Of a stretch of 5,227 nt of DNA, positions 4,368-5,227 are shown piece by piece (within the stretch, counting starts at the first letter, position 1; each line of letters opens with the position of its first letter). Location: NCBI GenBank assembly GCA_003136615.1, contig PLFA01000092.1, positions 1 through 5,227 on the forward strand. The letters run 5' to 3'. The notes beneath the pieces were generated by a model. It saw only the letters and a program-made list of their open reading frames with translations. It ran no database searches and was not told where the DNA came from. Made by a program: the position numbers and the translations under genes. This DNA comes from Caulobacteraceae bacterium (GTDB taxonomy: Bacteria; Pseudomonadota; Alphaproteobacteria; Caulobacterales; Caulobacteraceae).

Positions 4368-5227
4368 GGATCAAGATCGCGCGCCGTCTTCCTTTGCCTG
4401 GCTCTGTTGGCCGTGGGCCCGTGGGTTCAGGGCGCGTCGCCGACGCTGGAGCCGCAAGCGCGCACGGCGCGATATCTTGAGACTGTTCGCGACAAACCCG
4501 TGGCGCTGGCGATCTTTCTGCGCGAGCTCCCCAAGGGCGCCGACCTGCACAATCATTTGGCCGGCGCGGTCTATGCGGAGAGCATGATCAAATGGGGCGC
4601 CGACGAAGGGCTGTGCGTCCGGCTGGCGAATCTCACGCTGACCTGGCCGCCCTGTGACTCCGAACATGGCCGGCCCCTCCTGAGCCAGGCCGTGGGCGAA
4701 TCTCCCGCCGTTTCTCACGATCTCATCGACGCCTTTTCGATGCGCAATTTTGTTCCCCACGCGGGCCTGTCGGGCCATGACCAGTTCTTCAGCAGCTTTG
4801 ATCACTTCGGCCCAGCCCTGGCGGGCCACACCCCGCGGATGATCGCCGAGGCCGCCAATCGCGCCGCGGCCGACCACGTGGATTATCTGGAGCTGATGGA
4901 TTCGCCCGGCATGGCCGCGGCCCGGTCCGTCGGGGCGGCCGCGCCCTGGGGCAATGATCCTGGTGGGCTCTACGCCCAATTCGCGCCCGCCCTTTCGCCC
5001 CTCGTGGACAGGACCAAGTCGGAGATCGCGGCAAACGATATCAAGGCCCGCCAGATCATGCATTGCGACACAGCGGGGGCCGAGCCCGGCTGTCACGTGC
5101 AGATCCGTTATATCGCTCAGGTTATCCGCAACTTTCCGCCGGCTGAGGACTTCGCTGAGATCCAGTTCGGCTACGCCCTCTCCGCCGCGGACCCCAGGGT
5201 CGTGGGCGTGAACTTGGTGGGGCCGGA
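4356..5227 (+). CDS. Exported adenosine deaminase-like hydrolase, ADA2/ADGF-like (cut by right window edge)
   Basis: The reading frame runs from ATG 4356 through the window end, giving 290 residues without a stop. Residues 1-26 form a probable Sec signal peptide: basic MPKVGSRSR, then a hydrophobic core FLCLALLAVG, with cleavage likely after VQG. PKGADLHNHLAGAVYAE (59-75) carries the HxH metal ligands His65 and His67 of the adenosine deaminase superfamily. FFSSFDHFG and the following helix to HVDYLELM (144-181), and VVGVNLVGP (282-290), parallel the ADA2/ADGF extracellular deaminases more than cytosolic ADA. Later Zn ligands and the catalytic Glu/His lie beyond the edge. Cysteines pair within short inserts (87/100 and 237/246), fitting disulfides in the periplasm. 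The usual HLDG aspartate is Ala69 here, so the substrate may not be adenosine. The ribosome site is weak (only CCGGGAC nearby). An in-frame GTG at 4326 is possible but would spoil the signal peptide. Confidence 0.82.
   Translation, partial: MPKVGSRSRAVFLCLALLAVGPWVQGASPTLEPQARTARYLETVRDKPVALAIFLRELPKGADLHNHLAGAVYAESMIKWGADEGLCVRLANLTLTWPPCDSEHGRPLLSQAVGESPAVSHDLIDAFSMRNFVPHAGLSGHDQFFSSFDHFGPALAGHTPRMIAEAANRAAADHVDYLELMDSPGMAAARSVGAAAPWGNDPGGLYAQFAPALSPLVDRTKSEIAANDIKARQIMHCDTAGAEPGCHVQIRYIAQVIRNFPPAEDFAEIQFGYALSAADPRVVGVNLVGP

Noticed and set aside
4371..5096. Long open frame on the minus strand (241 codons)
   Set aside because: It lies wholly antisense to the deaminase-like gene, which has a signal peptide and family motifs. 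The frame is open because of high GC, and its product shows no domain.
1..5227. Defence system, biosynthetic cluster, mobile element or CRISPR array
   Set aside because: Gene contents are separate, mostly recognisable families in alternating orientation; there are no terminal repeats, integrase, transposase, or spaced direct repeats of CRISPR type.

Overview
The window looks like ordinary chromosomal DNA from a high-GC alphaproteobacterium, probably Caulobacterales (Caulobacter/Phenylobacterium type). The grounds are strong G/C third-position bias, an alphaproteobacterial ribosomal protein S21, and a COQ9-family gene divergent from rpsU, an arrangement known from alphaproteobacteria (the TIGRFAM family was named 'rpsU-divergently transcribed protein'). 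The genus is an inference. I see no phage, IS, CRISPR, tRNA or rRNA sequence.

Layout from left to right: (1) the N-terminal 82 codons of an HdeD/DUF308-type membrane protein on the minus strand, running off the left edge; (2) a 160-base divergent gap; (3) a plus-strand alpha/beta hydrolase with a GHSMAG nucleophile elbow; (4) rpsU on the minus strand, converging on the hydrolase so that the two stop codons share four bases inside the loop of a GC-rich stem; (5) a 151-base divergent gap with a candidate promoter that would give a leaderless COQ9 mRNA; (6) COQ9 on the plus strand; (7) a 662-residue minus-strand protein with nine uninterrupted 34-residue TPR units followed by a PAPS-dependent sulfotransferase domain, its 3' end overlapping COQ9 by 24 bases; (8) an 88-base divergent gap; (9) on the plus strand, the N-terminal 290 residues of a probably exported adenosine deaminase-like hydrolase resembling the ADA2/ADGF group, running off the right edge.

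The genes alternate in orientation (-,+,-,+,-,+), so none share an operon here. Each pair is either convergent with overlapping ends or divergent from a short shared gap. The only functionally meaningful neighbour relation is rpsU/COQ9, a conserved genomic association between translation and ubiquinone synthesis. The other genes look like independent housekeeping or accessory functions.

I found no clearly undescribed multi-gene system. The best leads are small-scale: the stem-loop around the overlapping stops, the possible leaderless COQ9 start, an inverted repeat that puts the deaminase start codon in a hairpin loop, and the unassigned substrate of the TPR-sulfotransferase.
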